A model generated the notes under the pieces. The model had not been told where the DNA came from, searched no databases, and saw nothing but the letters and a program-made list of their open reading frames with translations. Made by a program: the position numbers and the translations under genes. Below are positions 26,051 to 35,627 of a stretch of 64,000 nt of DNA, piece by piece (the first letter of the stretch is position 1; each line of letters starts with the position of its first letter). Source of the stretch: Lachnospiraceae bacterium (lineage in GTDB: Bacteria > Bacillota > Clostridia > Lachnospirales > Lachnospiraceae); contig JAAUZH010000004.1 in assembly GCA_014804675.1 (NCBI GenBank), positions 188,390-252,389 of the forward strand, read 5' to 3'.

Positions 26051-26410
26051 TCAACCTATGACCTTCTTTAATGTTTCTAAAAGCACATCTGTGTCAAAGG
26101 GCTTGGAAATAAACTCATCCGCTCCAATTTTAATAGCCTCTACCATTTTAGCCTTTTGTCCGGCAGCAGTTACCATGATTACCTTGGCATCTTTCTGAAA
26201 TTCCTTGATTTCCGCCAGTGCTTCAATGCCGTCTTTTACAGGCATGGTAATATCCAATGTGACAAAATCCGGTTTCAACTCTTTATACTTGTCAATTCCT
26301 TCCTGCCCATTCATAGCTTCTCCAACAATTGTATAGCCGTTCGTTTCAAGAATCGTTCTTAAAATTTTCCTTGATGTTCTGGAATCATCTACAATAAGTG
26401 CCTTTGCCAT
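26051..26410 (-). CDS. cheY: CheY-like single-domain response regulator
   Basis: 119 residues, one receiver domain only. It has the phosphoacceptor Asp in FVTLDITMPVKDGI (about residue 54), acidic residues at VDDSRTSR (residues 8-9), the Thr in MVTAAGQ and Lys in FISKPFD, all needed for phosphorylation. It acts as a diffusible phospho-signal, as in chemotaxis. It lies 29 bases after a CheX-like gene, and two chemoreceptors occur elsewhere in the window. No histidine kinase or flagellar gene is present here. Confidence 0.9.
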   Translation of the reverse strand: MAKALIVDDSRTSRKILRTILETNGYTIVGEAMNGQEGIDKYKELKPDFVTLDITMPVKDGIEALAEIKEFQKDAKVIMVTAAGQKAKMVEAIKIGADEFISKPFDTDVLLETLKKVIG

Positions 26411-26439
26411 AATATCCTCCTAAATATGATTATGTAATA

Positions 26440-27327
26440 TTAATCGATTGAAAATTCTGATTCAACAGATAAAATAAAATGCACCACTTTGTTTTGAATG
26501 GTTATGGGGAATACGCAGAACTGTTTGCCCCTGATCGTGGTGGGATTCTCATAAAAGCTTGGGGGAAGCATGTCCACATTTACATTTTCATGACTTACTT
26601 CCGAAGCAAACAATCCGTTGATACAGTTTGTAAATTCGCCAACAGAATCCAAAGCATCCAAATCCACCTTTTCAAACTCTTCATCCGCATAAATAGAAGC
26701 CATCCTTAAAAGGCTGTTGCCATTTCCGGCAAAACCGGAATATATGGCATAATCGCCTTCCAGCTTCTGAACAGCACAATTATCCACCTTCAATTCATCC
26801 ACTAAAAATGCCTTTGACACATAGGCTCCCGAATCAATCAAACGGATAATGGTACGAATGGCAATACCGCAGATACGATTACAGAACTCGCTGTTATTAG
26901 GCAAGAACAGCTTTACTGTCCTGTCAATATCTCCGCTTACCAGATCATCCATATCCGAATGGGTAAATCCCTGTTTTTCCTGATATTTAGCAAGCTCTTC
27001 ATCAATATCTTCCAGGCTCATATAGCCTTTATCAATAATAGTCTGCACAAAAAGCATATAAACATTCCCCTGCTTTTTCAGTAAATGTCCAATTTGCTCA
27101 TCTGTCAGATAGCCTTTTGTAACGGCAATGTCACCAAATCTCTTGTCCATGATTGCCTGCAGTCTGTTCACTTCATCTGCCTGCTCCTGTGTCATGAGCT
27201 TTTCTGCCACTGCAATCAATCCAAGCTTCACCCGTACACTTTTTTCCTGTTCAATCACTTCTTCCAACTGCTGGGAAGTAAGACGATTGACAGACACTAA
27301 ATAATTTCCAAATATTTGATCAAACAT
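26440..27327 (-). CDS. CheX-like domain protein with an N-terminal helical repeat
   Basis: 295 residues from the ATG at 27327 (GGAGGAGG upstream). Residues about 1-120 contain helical units with the pattern RLTSQQLEEVIEQ, YLTDEQIGHLLKK and MSLEDIDEELAK, resembling the N-terminal domain of type II secretion/pilus ATPases. The C-terminal half (from about 155) resembles CheX/CheC-type phosphatases, with GEFTNCINGLFAS. Because a CheY follows at once, dephosphorylation of that CheY is a reasonable guess. Whether the catalytic Glu/Asn pair is intact is unclear. Confidence 0.6.
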   Translation of the reverse strand: MFDQIFGNYLVSVNRLTSQQLEEVIEQEKSVRVKLGLIAVAEKLMTQEQADEVNRLQAIMDKRFGDIAVTKGYLTDEQIGHLLKKQGNVYMLFVQTIIDKGYMSLEDIDEELAKYQEKQGFTHSDMDDLVSGDIDRTVKLFLPNNSEFCNRICGIAIRTIIRLIDSGAYVSKAFLVDELKVDNCAVQKLEGDYAIYSGFAGNGNSLLRMASIYADEEFEKVDLDALDSVGEFTNCINGLFASEVSHENVNVDMLPPSFYENPTTIRGKQFCVFPITIQNKVVHFILSVESEFSID

Positions 27328-27383
27328 ATAGATACCTCCTCCGCTTGTACTATTATACACTATAAATTCAAAAAAAGATAGAA

Positions 27384-28853
27384 TTACTTTCCAAAATATT
27401 CATCAAAAATTCTTTTTGCCATCGGAACCGCATAATCTCCTCCGGAACCTGCCCCTTCTACAATAATGGTAACCGCTATCTGCGGATTCTCCACCGGCGC
27501 AAAACCGGTAAACCAGGCATGGCTGTCTACTTTTTCTCCATTATATTCTGCCGATCCGGTTTTTCCGGCAGCCGTATAGGAAAGTCCCTTTAATTTAGAG
27601 GCCGTTCCATTTTCCACCACGCCTTCCATCAGGGTAGTGAGAAACTGTGCTTCCTCCGCCGTCATCAGCTCTGCTTCTGTCACCGTGGAATATTGTTTCA
27701 TAACAGCTCCGTCATAATTTTCAATCCGGTCAATTACATAAGGCCGTTTCAGCTTTCCGCCATTTGCAATGGCACAGGTAAGCATATTCAGATGAAGAGG
27801 TGTCATCTGGGTCTTTCCCTGCCCGATTGCAGTCTGCATCACATCATACGTATCATCTGCAGCAGTAAGCACGTAACTGCTTTTATTAGAAACAATATCC
27901 GTAGGAAGCACTTCGTTAAACAGCAATCCGTTTAAATCCTTTGCCATCTGGTCTAAATCCAAAGCAACTCCAATGTTTGCAAAGGAGGAATTACAGGATT
28001 TTTCAAAAGATTTCTGGAAATTAACATTTCCATGGCTGCTTCCATGATAGCAATTGATCTTATTTCCCTCATAAACAAAGCTTCCATTACAATAGTAAGA
28101 ATATTGGTCCACATTTCCCTGATTCTGCCTGTAGTACTCCAATGCCGTAAGAATCTTAAAAGTGCTTCCAGGCGGATACAGACCCTGGGAAGCCCGGTTT
28201 ACCAATACACTGCTTGTATCGTCCGCAATCAGTTCGTCCCACATGGCAACAATCTGATTGGGATCATAATCCGGCTTTGAAACCATTGCCAGAATCTTTC
28301 CGGTGGAAGGCTCTGAAACGACAATGGCTCCTGAATAAATCCCCAATGCATTGTAAGCAGTCTGTTGCAGCCCCACATCCAAAGTAGTGACCACATTGTC
28401 TCCATAATTTTTTTCGGAACCGATTTCATTTTTTATCCGTTCCCCGATAAAAGCATTGGAGGTTAGAAGATGGATGTTCCCAAGAGCCTCCACTCCTGTT
28501 TTCCCTTTGGTGGAATATCCTACTATATGAGCAAACAGGTTTCCATAGGGATAATCCCTTGTCTCATTTCCGCTGCTGTCCACTAAGGTCTGGGCCAGAA
28601 CCTCTCCGTCTTTTGAAAGAATCTTTCCCCTGATATTCTTGCTGGCTAAAAGCTCTTGTCTTGTATTATAAGAATTGTTGATGACCGTTTCACTTTCCAC
28701 TGCTACAAAATAGACGATATTTCCCATCATTGCAAGCATAAGGAGCACAAAGAAATAGGTGATGATCATCGTTTCCTTGTTCCGTCTTTTCTTCTTTCTT
28801 CGCACAGGTACTTCCGCTTCATCAAACTCCTGGTTATCCTTCTTTCTTTTCAT
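27384..28853 (-). CDS. Class B penicillin-binding protein (PbpA/FtsI type transpeptidase)
   Basis: 489 residues. An N-terminal cytoplasmic basic tail, one membrane span (about 28-50, TMIITYFFVLLMLAMMGNIV), a pedestal domain, and a transpeptidase domain with the catalytic serine in PPGSTFKI, the SxN triad in EKSCNSSF, and KTG in AAGKTGSAEYN. It cross-links peptidoglycan and would be inhibited by beta-lactams. Its start overlaps the stop of the FtsW/RodA gene by 20 bases, which marks the cognate glycosyltransferase partner. Such SEDS-PBP pairs serve elongation, division or sporulation; which of these applies is not clear. Confidence 0.93.
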   Translation of the reverse strand: MKRKKDNQEFDEAEVPVRRKKKRRNKETMIITYFFVLLMLAMMGNIVYFVAVESETVINNSYNTRQELLASKNIRGKILSKDGEVLAQTLVDSSGNETRDYPYGNLFAHIVGYSTKGKTGVEALGNIHLLTSNAFIGERIKNEIGSEKNYGDNVVTTLDVGLQQTAYNALGIYSGAIVVSEPSTGKILAMVSKPDYDPNQIVAMWDELIADDTSSVLVNRASQGLYPPGSTFKILTALEYYRQNQGNVDQYSYYCNGSFVYEGNKINCYHGSSHGNVNFQKSFEKSCNSSFANIGVALDLDQMAKDLNGLLFNEVLPTDIVSNKSSYVLTAADDTYDVMQTAIGQGKTQMTPLHLNMLTCAIANGGKLKRPYVIDRIENYDGAVMKQYSTVTEAELMTAEEAQFLTTLMEGVVENGTASKLKGLSYTAAGKTGSAEYNGEKVDSHAWFTGFAPVENPQIAVTIIVEGAGSGGDYAVPMAKRIFDEYFGK

Positions 28854-30162
28854 CTTTTCCTCCTCCCTTGGAACGTATTGTGTATAGTCCCTGAATAATG
28901 GAAAACATAATAATCGTAGTTAAGACACTGCTCCCTCCATAGCTTACAAGAGGAAGGGTCACTCCCGTAAGAGGAATAAATCTGGTGCCTCCTCCAATTG
29001 TCAGAAACACCTGAAATATATAAGTAATGCTGAGGCCCACTGCAATATACCGGTAAAACTCCTGGTGTATCTTCATGGAAATATTCATAAACATCAGAAA
29101 ACAGCTGATACAAACTAAAATCAGGCAAAGGGAAAAAATCACTCCCATTTCTTCCGCAATGGCAGAAAAAATAAAATCAGCCTCCACATAAGGAATGGAA
29201 GTAGGGTCTCCCTGATAAATCCCCATTCCGAACCAGCCTCCGGTACCAATGGCAAAAAGAGACTGGGAAACCTGATAGCCTAAGCTGTCCACATAAGTAA
29301 AAGGGTCCTGCCATCCAATCACCCGGTTCCTTACATGGCCAAACAAATGATAAGCAACAAAAGCTGCGGCTGCTCCTCCTCCAATTCCTAAAAACAAATA
29401 CAGATAATTTCTGGTGGCAATAAATACCATTCCCACATACACCACAAAGAATATCAAAGCGCTCCCCAAGTCTTTTGAAATCACAAGTATGATTACATGG
29501 ATTCCTGCTGCTCCGGAGGCTATGATAATCTGCATCAAATCTTTCGATGCCGTCAAAAGCCCTGCAATAAAAAATACGAATATGATCTTTACGAATTCAG
29601 AGGGCTGGAACGTATACCCAAAAAGGGAATAGGAAATTTTGGAGCCATTGGTAACTGCTCCTAAAATCATCACTACCAAAAGAGCTCCCGCTCCTGCCAG
29701 ACCATAAACCCAGGTAAGCTGCTTTAAAAATTTTAATTTTTTCACAAAATACGGAATCAACAGCCCGATTATAAGCGAAGCGATTACGATCTTAAATTGC
29801 TTTATGGATTTTTCATAAGACAGCCTGGTCAGCATCACAAAGCTGGTAGCAAGGAGCATACACATATTGTTGATGATCAGGCGGTTCGCCTCCCGATAAA
29901 GGGTTCGGAACAGGGCGATGGTGGCAAATAAAGTAATCTGCTGGAATCCGTAAAAAAATATATAAGTAATGTCGCTTGTTTCCAGACATATTGCAGCATA
30001 TCCCATAAAATGCACCAAAAACATGCAGATAATCTGTCTTGTATAAATGCCGTTCCGGTCATCTTCGTTGCCATACCGGAAAACTGCAAAACATTCATAC
30101 GTATAGATTGCCATTACAATCACAATCGCATATTTGGATAAATCTGATATTACATGTGCCAT
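28834..30162 (-). CDS. SEDS-family peptidoglycan glycosyltransferase (FtsW/RodA/SpoVE)
   Basis: 442 residues, about ten membrane spans. It has the SEDS hallmarks: FGYTFQPSEFVKI, GSALIFFVVYVGM, the segment YLYLFLGIGGGAAAAFVAYH, GWQDPFTYVDSLGYQVSQSL (substrate-binding loop) and the C-terminal GVTLPLVSYGGSSVL. It polymerises lipid II into glycan strands and pairs with the class B PBP encoded directly downstream, overlapping by 20 bases. The long N-terminal region makes it larger than RodA. The gene lies 8 bases after the U32 peptidase gene. Confidence 0.92.
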   Translation of the reverse strand: MAHVISDLSKYAIVIVMAIYTYECFAVFRYGNEDDRNGIYTRQIICMFLVHFMGYAAICLETSDITYIFFYGFQQITLFATIALFRTLYREANRLIINNMCMLLATSFVMLTRLSYEKSIKQFKIVIASLIIGLLIPYFVKKLKFLKQLTWVYGLAGAGALLVVMILGAVTNGSKISYSLFGYTFQPSEFVKIIFVFFIAGLLTASKDLMQIIIASGAAGIHVIILVISKDLGSALIFFVVYVGMVFIATRNYLYLFLGIGGGAAAAFVAYHLFGHVRNRVIGWQDPFTYVDSLGYQVSQSLFAIGTGGWFGMGIYQGDPTSIPYVEADFIFSAIAEEMGVIFSLCLILVCISCFLMFMNISMKIHQEFYRYIAVGLSITYIFQVFLTIGGGTRFIPLTGVTLPLVSYGGSSVLTTIIMFSIIQGLYTIRSKGGGKDEKKEG

Positions 30163-30170
30163 AGCTTCAC

Positions 30171-32426
30171 CTACTCAATGCCCTTTCCAAAATGTCCCTT
30201 CGTAAATTCCAAAAAAGGCGGTTGTCTTTTTTCTCTCTTTCTAAAATAATGCAAACATTCCAAGGTCTGTTCTTTCGTTTCTATCGTAAAATCCATTCGG
30301 AAACGGTATATTCCCATTTCTTTCAAAGTATCCAGTTCTTTATGGAGAGAATAGGGAACACTGTTATAAATCGTATTTTCACACCGTTCACAATGGAGCA
30401 GAACCGGAAACTTCTTTTTATAACGGTCTGTTAAATAAGCAATCCGTTCTCCTTTTTTGCAATAGCTGCCGTTTCCGGTTGTTTTTAAAATACAGCCTGC
30501 ACTTTCCATAAGAGGAATATATCCGTATACGATACATTCTCCCGGAAAGGATGGGTCTGCTTTAAACATGGAAGCCATTTCGTGCCTGCTCCATTCATAG
30601 GGCATACACACGCCGGCAATCCCCTGTTCTTTTAAAAATTCATATGCTTCCTTATTAAAGCAATAAAGGGATACATCTCCATAAAGGGCTTTATCCGGAT
30701 AATTCTGTTTGAAATAAGAAAGCAATTCCGGATTCCCTGTTAAAAACGAGGAAAATAAAGTAGTTTCCGGCTTATTTCTTATATGCTCCTCTATGCTTTT
30801 CAAGGTATTTTTCCGGACTACTCTGGGAAATGACATAGAAAGCTCCAGATTTCTTTCCTTTAACTGTTTCAATAACGGGAGAATCTCCACCCTTTCCAAA
30901 AGCTTTTTAGGAACGGAAAGCTTTTGAATATATAAGCCCGCTTCCTCTCCGTTCTTATCCTGCTCTTTCATCAGCTCCGCCACTGCCATAAGCTGTTCAT
31001 AATCAGAAACTACGATATGATAGGTTTCCCTGAAAGGTGTTTTCCATTCAGCCCCTATAGCTTCTGCTTCCTTACATTCTCTTACGATTTCTTTACTGCT
31101 TCTTTGAAAGGGCTTTAGCAGCTCTTTGGAAAGCTCCTTTAATGCAGCCCTTCGCAAGTCATTTAATTCCTTTATGGAAATGAAACAATTGCCAGAAAGG
31201 GAAACCTGAATACTTTGAAAAGCAAAAGGCGTTCCTCCGGTTTTTCCAAGCTGCTTTTTCACCGTTTCTTCATCAACCGGTCTGTTAGAGGCAGTCTGTA
31301 CCATTCCTCCCTTTACGGCAATGCTGTTTCCGCCTTGTTTTCCTTCCGCTTGTACAACCAATTCTACAGGCTGTCCTTCTTTTAGGAAAATACGGCCTTT
31401 TATGGGAAGCTTAGCAGGTTCCTTTAAAAAAGGCGCCGTCATGCTTTCCATTTCTTCCCGGCTTCCTGTCTGATAACAAGGCTTTTTCAAGGTAATCATA
31501 GAAGAACCATGGTGTTTTTCAAAATATCCTGTTTCCAGTCCGCTTCGCACATAAAGCTTTTTGAAACGCTCCATGTCCTCAGCTTCTATCCGAAAGTCTT
31601 CTGATGATCTGCCTCTCCTTTCATAATAAGCATCAATATACTTCCGGTAAATGGAAGTCACTCCTGCCACATATTCCGCACTTTTCATACGGCCCTCGAT
31701 TTTAAAGGAATCAATTCCGGCTTCTATCAGCTTTGGCAGAAGGGAAACGGCACACAAATCCTTCAGGCTCAATAAATACTGTTCCTTCTGTTTATTGACC
31801 TGCTTTCCCTGATAAAAGGCATCATAGGGAAGCCGGCAGGGACCGGCGCATCTTCCCCGATTACCGCTTCTGCCCCCTAACATACTGCTAAAAAGGCATT
31901 GCCCGGAATAGGCATAACACATGGCGCCATGGATAAACACTTCCAGCTCCACGTCTACGTTGTCCTTTATTTCTTTCAGCTCTTCCAAAGAAAGCTCTCT
32001 TGCAGGCACGATACGGCACACTCCGTATTTTTTTAACAGCAATGCCCCTTCCTTTCCTGTAATGGTCATCTGGGTGCTGGCATGAAGCTCTAAATCCGGA
32101 AAATGCCGTTTTAAAAGCGACAGCGCCCCAAAATCCTGAATAATGACCCCGTCAAGCCCTGCTTCATAAAAGGGCCGGATATATTCCACTGCCTGGTACA
32201 GCTCCTCTTCCTTTAACAACGTATTGCAGGTAAGGTATACTTTTTTTTGAAAAAGATGTCCATATTCAATTGCCCAAAGCAGCTCCTCTTTTTGAAAATT
32301 ATCCGCATAAGCTCTGGCACCAAAACGTTCTCCTCCTAAATAAACCGCATCCGCACCTGCATTTACAGCCGCAAAGAAGCATGGAAGATTGCCTGCCGGA
32401 GCTAACAGTTCCACTTTTTTTTCCAT
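30171..32426 (-). CDS. Peptidase U32-family protein (DUF3656 type)
   Basis: About 751 residues from the ATG at 32426 (MEKKVELLAPAGNLPCFFAA). The N-terminal domain has the family's GADAVYLGGERFGARAYADN and the cysteine cluster SGQCLFSSMLGGRSGNRGRC with GPCRLPY, followed by SLKDLC, which matches U32 proteins that bind an iron-sulphur cluster for RNA hydroxylation (RlhA/TrhP type). A long DUF3656-type middle segment follows and then a second domain with CERCENTIYN. It is more likely an RNA-modifying enzyme than a protease. It lies between zapA and the ftsW-like gene. Confidence 0.85.
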   Translation of the reverse strand: MEKKVELLAPAGNLPCFFAAVNAGADAVYLGGERFGARAYADNFQKEELLWAIEYGHLFQKKVYLTCNTLLKEEELYQAVEYIRPFYEAGLDGVIIQDFGALSLLKRHFPDLELHASTQMTITGKEGALLLKKYGVCRIVPARELSLEELKEIKDNVDVELEVFIHGAMCYAYSGQCLFSSMLGGRSGNRGRCAGPCRLPYDAFYQGKQVNKQKEQYLLSLKDLCAVSLLPKLIEAGIDSFKIEGRMKSAEYVAGVTSIYRKYIDAYYERRGRSSEDFRIEAEDMERFKKLYVRSGLETGYFEKHHGSSMITLKKPCYQTGSREEMESMTAPFLKEPAKLPIKGRIFLKEGQPVELVVQAEGKQGGNSIAVKGGMVQTASNRPVDEETVKKQLGKTGGTPFAFQSIQVSLSGNCFISIKELNDLRRAALKELSKELLKPFQRSSKEIVRECKEAEAIGAEWKTPFRETYHIVVSDYEQLMAVAELMKEQDKNGEEAGLYIQKLSVPKKLLERVEILPLLKQLKERNLELSMSFPRVVRKNTLKSIEEHIRNKPETTLFSSFLTGNPELLSYFKQNYPDKALYGDVSLYCFNKEAYEFLKEQGIAGVCMPYEWSRHEMASMFKADPSFPGECIVYGYIPLMESAGCILKTTGNGSYCKKGERIAYLTDRYKKKFPVLLHCERCENTIYNSVPYSLHKELDTLKEMGIYRFRMDFTIETKEQTLECLHYFRKREKRQPPFLEFTKGHFGKGIE

Positions 32427-32471
32427 ATTGCACCTATAAGAAAAAGCTGTCAGTAAGACAGCCATCCCAAA

Positions 32472-32816
32472 CTATTTTTTCAGTTGCTTGAATTCCTTTT
32501 CCATCGTTTCCATTTTAATCTGATAAGAAATCAATTCATGCTTTAAGTCATAAATTTCCTGCTCTTTCTTCTGGATGTCCTCCTCCAATAACGCAATCTG
32601 TTTTTTGGCCTTAAAAAAATCATCTGCAATATTCAACTGAAGAAGCACGCCCTGGGTATCCAAAGATTGTCTGCGGAATCCGTCAATTTTATTATATTCT
32701 GCAACTTTATTATTTATGTATAAAGCAACTTTCTGCAGGTATTCTTCACTTTCATATCCGCTCAATGTGAATACTTTCCCGCCGATGATCACTTCTGTAT
32801 CTGTTTTTGTTGCCAT
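32472..32816 (-). CDS. zapA: Cell division protein ZapA
   Basis: 114 residues. The N-terminal domain has TDTEVIIGGKVFTLSGYESE and EYLQKVALYINNKV, followed by a C-terminal coiled coil (AKKQIALLEEDIQKKEQEIY). ZapA bundles FtsZ filaments at the division site. It is the first gene of a zapA-U32-ftsW-pbp series, consistent with a cell-division or wall-synthesis transcript. The ATG at 32816 follows an AGAGGTGG ribosome site. Confidence 0.88.
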   Translation of the reverse strand: MATKTDTEVIIGGKVFTLSGYESEEYLQKVALYINNKVAEYNKIDGFRRQSLDTQGVLLQLNIADDFFKAKKQIALLEEDIQKKEQEIYDLKHELISYQIKMETMEKEFKQLKK

Positions 32817-32883
32817 AAATCCACCTCTTATATGCTCTCTGGCACAAGATATGCCACAGGCGCAATTCTTTTATACTACATCT

Positions 32884-32911
32884 ATTATAGCAAAAAAACA
32901 CAAGAAAACAA
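32884..32911 (-). promoter_or_regulatory. Probable promoter of the zapA series
   Basis: On the minus strand TTGTTT (32906-32911), a 16-base spacer, then TATAAT (32884-32889). The -10 box is perfect and the -35 weak. It lies about 70 bases upstream of the zapA ATG. Confidence 0.5.
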
Positions 32912-32978
32912 TACTTTTTACAGAAATTCATAGAATAGTAAGAAATTACCGGAAACCTTCATGGTCAAAACCTCCGTT

Positions 32979-33980
32979 TCAGCATTCTTCATAGGGCAGT
33001 CCAAAGTGAAGGTAAGCCTCTTTTGTCGCCACTCTTCCTCTGGGAGTCCGGTTGATCAGCCCGTTTTTAATCAGATAGGGCTCATAAACATCTTCAATCG
33101 TTCCCGCATCCTCTCCAATGGCGGCAGCCAGCGTATCTAGCCCCACAGGACCGCCGTTAAATTTAAAAATCATGGTCTTTAACATATTCCTGTCCACATG
33201 ATCCAGTCCAAGCTTATCCACATCCAGTAAATCCAATGCAGTAGAGGCCACTTCTTTCGTAATGACGCCGTCATACTTTACCTGGGCAAAATCCCGCACC
33301 CTTTTTAATATCCGGTTGGCAAGCCTGGGGGTCCCCCTGCTTCTTTTTGCCAGCTCCACAGCTCCTTCCTTCTGGATTTCCACATCCAGAATAGCTGCCG
33401 AATGAAGAATGATCTGAGTAAGCTCTTGAATGGAATAAAATTCAAGCCTGTGAATGACGCCAAACCGATCCCGCAGCGGCGCTGTCAATAGTCCTGCTCT
33501 TGTAGTTGCACCTACCAGGGTAAACTTTGGCAGCTGAAGTCTTATGGAACGGGCTGCAGAACCTTTTCCAATCATAATATCGATGGCATAATCCTCCATG
33601 GCAGGATACAGCACCTCTTCTACCTGACGGTTCAAGCGGTGGATTTCATCTACAAAAAGCAGGTCCCCTTCTGCAAGATTATTTAATATAGCAGCCATTT
33701 CTCCCGGCTTTTCAATAGCCGGACCACTTGTAACTTTTAAATTCACTCCCATTTCGTTGGCAATGATGCCTGCAAGAGTGGTCTTTCCAAGACCGGGCGG
33801 TCCGTAAAACAACACATGGTCCAAAGCATCGCCTCTTTGCTTTGCTGCTTCGATATAGATTTTCAACGTTTCCTTTGCTTTTGACTGACCGATATAGTCA
33901 ATCAGATATTGAGGCCTTAAGGAGCCTTCTATCTTTTTGTCTTCTTCTGTTATATTGGTTTCGATTACACGTTGTTCCAT
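32979..33980 (-). CDS. ruvB: Holliday junction branch-migration helicase RuvB
   Basis: 333 residues from the ATG at 33980 (SD TTGAGGT five bases upstream); an in-frame TTG lies four codons earlier. AAA+ motifs: GPPGLGKTT Walker [10 protein letters not shown] Walker [10 protein letters not shown] sensor 1 with the arginine finger. The C-terminal winged helix ends in [17 protein letters not shown]. With RuvA it drives branch migration at Holliday junctions. The ruvA gene ends about 20 bases upstream. No ruvC is expected in most Firmicutes. Confidence 0.97.
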   Translation of the reverse strand: MEQRVIETNITEEDKKIEGSLRPQYLIDYIGQSKAKETLKIYIEAAKQRGDALDHVLFYGPPGLGKTTLAGIIANEMGVNLKVTSGPAIEKPGEMAAILNNLAEGDLLFVDEIHRLNRQVEEVLYPAMEDYAIDIMIGKGSAARSIRLQLPKFTLVGATTRAGLLTAPLRDRFGVIHRLEFYSIQELTQIILHSAAILDVEIQKEGAVELAKRSRGTPRLANRILKRVRDFAQVKYDGVITKEVASTALDLLDVDKLGLDHVDRNMLKTMIFKFNGGPVGLDTLAAAIGEDAGTIEDVYEPYLIKNGLINRTPRGRVATKEAYLHFGLPYEEC

Positions 33981-34002
33981 GAAATACCTCAAATCCTATC
34001 TG

Positions 34003-34629
34003 CTAAAATAAATGCTTTAGCGCTTCCTTTAGTATATCTTCCGTGGTGGTGCTTTCTGTTATGGCAACCTTTTGAACCGCTTTTATCGTATCGCTTCTGG
34101 AATAGCCAAGGGCAACTAATGCTTCTATGGCATCCGCCTTTATCTGGTTATCCGTCATTCCACTTGCTGCAGCATCAATCCCCTCTGCGCCTTCTGATAA
34201 AGCTCCTATGCTGTCCAAAGCATCTTCTAACGTTATCTTATCCCTTAAATCTAAAATAAGCCTTTCCGCTGTTTTCTTCCCGATACCGGGAGCCTTGGAA
34301 ATCATCTTGGCATCTCCGGAATAAATAGCAAGCCGCAAATCAGCAGCAGATAATACCGACAAAATTCCAAGGGCGCCTTTGGGACCAATGCCGCCTACGC
34401 TTAACATCTTCTTAAACAGATCCAGCTCTTCCCGGGAGGGAAAGCCATATAATAAAAATGCATCTTCCTTTACATAAGTATAGGTAAAAATCTTTACCTG
34501 TGCTCCCACACCTGGAAGCCTTGCTGCAAAATCAGAGGAAATACGCACATTGTATCCCACGCCATGTACATCCAGTACAACTACGTCCTCTGCAATTTCT
34601 GCAATTTCTCCACGCAAATATCCAATCAT
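34003..34629 (-). CDS. ruvA: Holliday junction DNA-binding protein RuvA
   Basis: 208 residues, normal length. The N-terminal OB fold begins MIGYLRGEIAEIAEDVVVLD with VHGVGYNVRIS. Two helix-hairpin-helix motifs follow (LSVGGIGPKGALGILSVL and APGIGKKTAERLILDL). The C-terminal domain III ends in IEALVALGYSRSDTIKAVQK, which contacts RuvB. It forms a tetramer on four-way junctions. It is co-transcribed with ruvB and follows palindrome copy C. Confidence 0.97.
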   Translation of the reverse strand: MIGYLRGEIAEIAEDVVVLDVHGVGYNVRISSDFAARLPGVGAQVKIFTYTYVKEDAFLLYGFPSREELDLFKKMLSVGGIGPKGALGILSVLSAADLRLAIYSGDAKMISKAPGIGKKTAERLILDLRDKITLEDALDSIGALSEGAEGIDAAASGMTDNQIKADAIEALVALGYSRSDTIKAVQKVAITESTTTEDILKEALKHLF

Positions 34630-34712
34630 AACAACCTCACTGTTATTCTTTTTCTCTTACAAGCTCTCACTTATCTTTCAGTTTATCACAGCAGAACATA
34701 TGTTTCAAGCGC

Positions 34713-35004
34713 AAAAATCCCCGAAAACCGCTTTTTATATAGATAAGCGTTCAGCCCGTCTGGAAGGGGAGTGCATTTGGAAGGTGTGAAGCCGGCAGAG
34801 CATGTAGTAGTCTGTCAGGCCTTGGCAAAGTCGCCAGCACTTACGCACCGTATTTGGGTGCGTTAGTACTGCTGCGTCTTTGCAGAGCGAAAGCGTGCCT
34901 GACAGACTACTACATGCTCTGCCGGCTTCACACCTTCCAAATGCACTCCCCTTCCAGACGGGCTGAACGCTTATCTTTTCATTGGCTGTTCTTCGGGGAT
35001 TTTT
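34713..35004 (+). repeat. Palindromic intergenic element, copy C (78-bp perfect arms)
   Basis: Arms at 34742-34819 and 34898-34975 are perfect complements over 78 bp and enclose exactly 78 nt. An outer stem (AAAAATCCCCGAA at 34713-34725, complement at 34992-35004) extends the hairpin further. The loop is in the opposite orientation to copies A, B and D. On the minus strand the outer stem ends in a U run, so it could also terminate the leuCD transcript. Confidence 0.9.
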
Positions 35005-35047
35005 TAATGTAATTTTCGTCTAAATTTGCGATGGCATCCAAGAAAAC

Positions 35048-35539
35048 TCAGGCCTGCTTGTTGTTGATATAATTTACCAGACCTTCTGCCGCAATGATTT
35101 TCTGCATAAACTCTGGAAATGCCTGTCCCTTGAATTCCGTTTTCTTTGTACGATTGTAAATCATGCCGGAATCAAAATCCACTTCCACCTGGTCTCCTGC
35201 ATCGATTCCATTTGCCGCTTCCTTACATTCAATAATCGGAAGCCCGATATTGATGGCATTCCGGTAAAAAATCCGGGCAAAGGTTTCTGCGATGACACAG
35301 CTTACTCCCGCTGCTTTTATGGCAATAGGAGCATGTTCTCTTGAGGAACCGCAGCCGAAATTTTTAGTTGCCACGATAATATCGCCTTTTTGTACTTTCG
35401 TTATAAACTCCTTGTCAATGTCTTCCATGCAATGTGTTGCTAACTCTGCCGGATCGGAAGAATTCAAATATCTTGCCGGAATAATCACATCCGTATCTAC
35501 ATTATCGCCATATTTAAAAACTGTTCCTTTTGCGTTCAT
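35048..35539 (-). CDS. leuD: 3-isopropylmalate dehydratase small subunit
   Basis: 163 residues, the short LeuD type found with 420-residue LeuC. It begins [20 protein letters not shown], followed by [21 protein letters not shown], the swivel domain's substrate-binding loop. With LeuC it isomerises 2-isopropylmalate to 3-isopropylmalate in leucine synthesis. It follows leuC by 88 bases. The next partner leuB is not present in the window. Confidence 0.95.
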   Translation of the reverse strand: MNAKGTVFKYGDNVDTDVIIPARYLNSSDPAELATHCMEDIDKEFITKVQKGDIIVATKNFGCGSSREHAPIAIKAAGVSCVIAETFARIFYRNAINIGLPIIECKEAANGIDAGDQVEVDFDSGMIYNRTKKTEFKGQAFPEFMQKIIAAEGLVNYINNKQA

Positions 35540-35627
35540 GTCCTTCTCCTTTTTCTTTTTTTATTTTTATGGAAACTTCTTTTTTACTATATATGATGGA
35601 ATTGCCTGGCTTCCATCAGTCCCCTGA

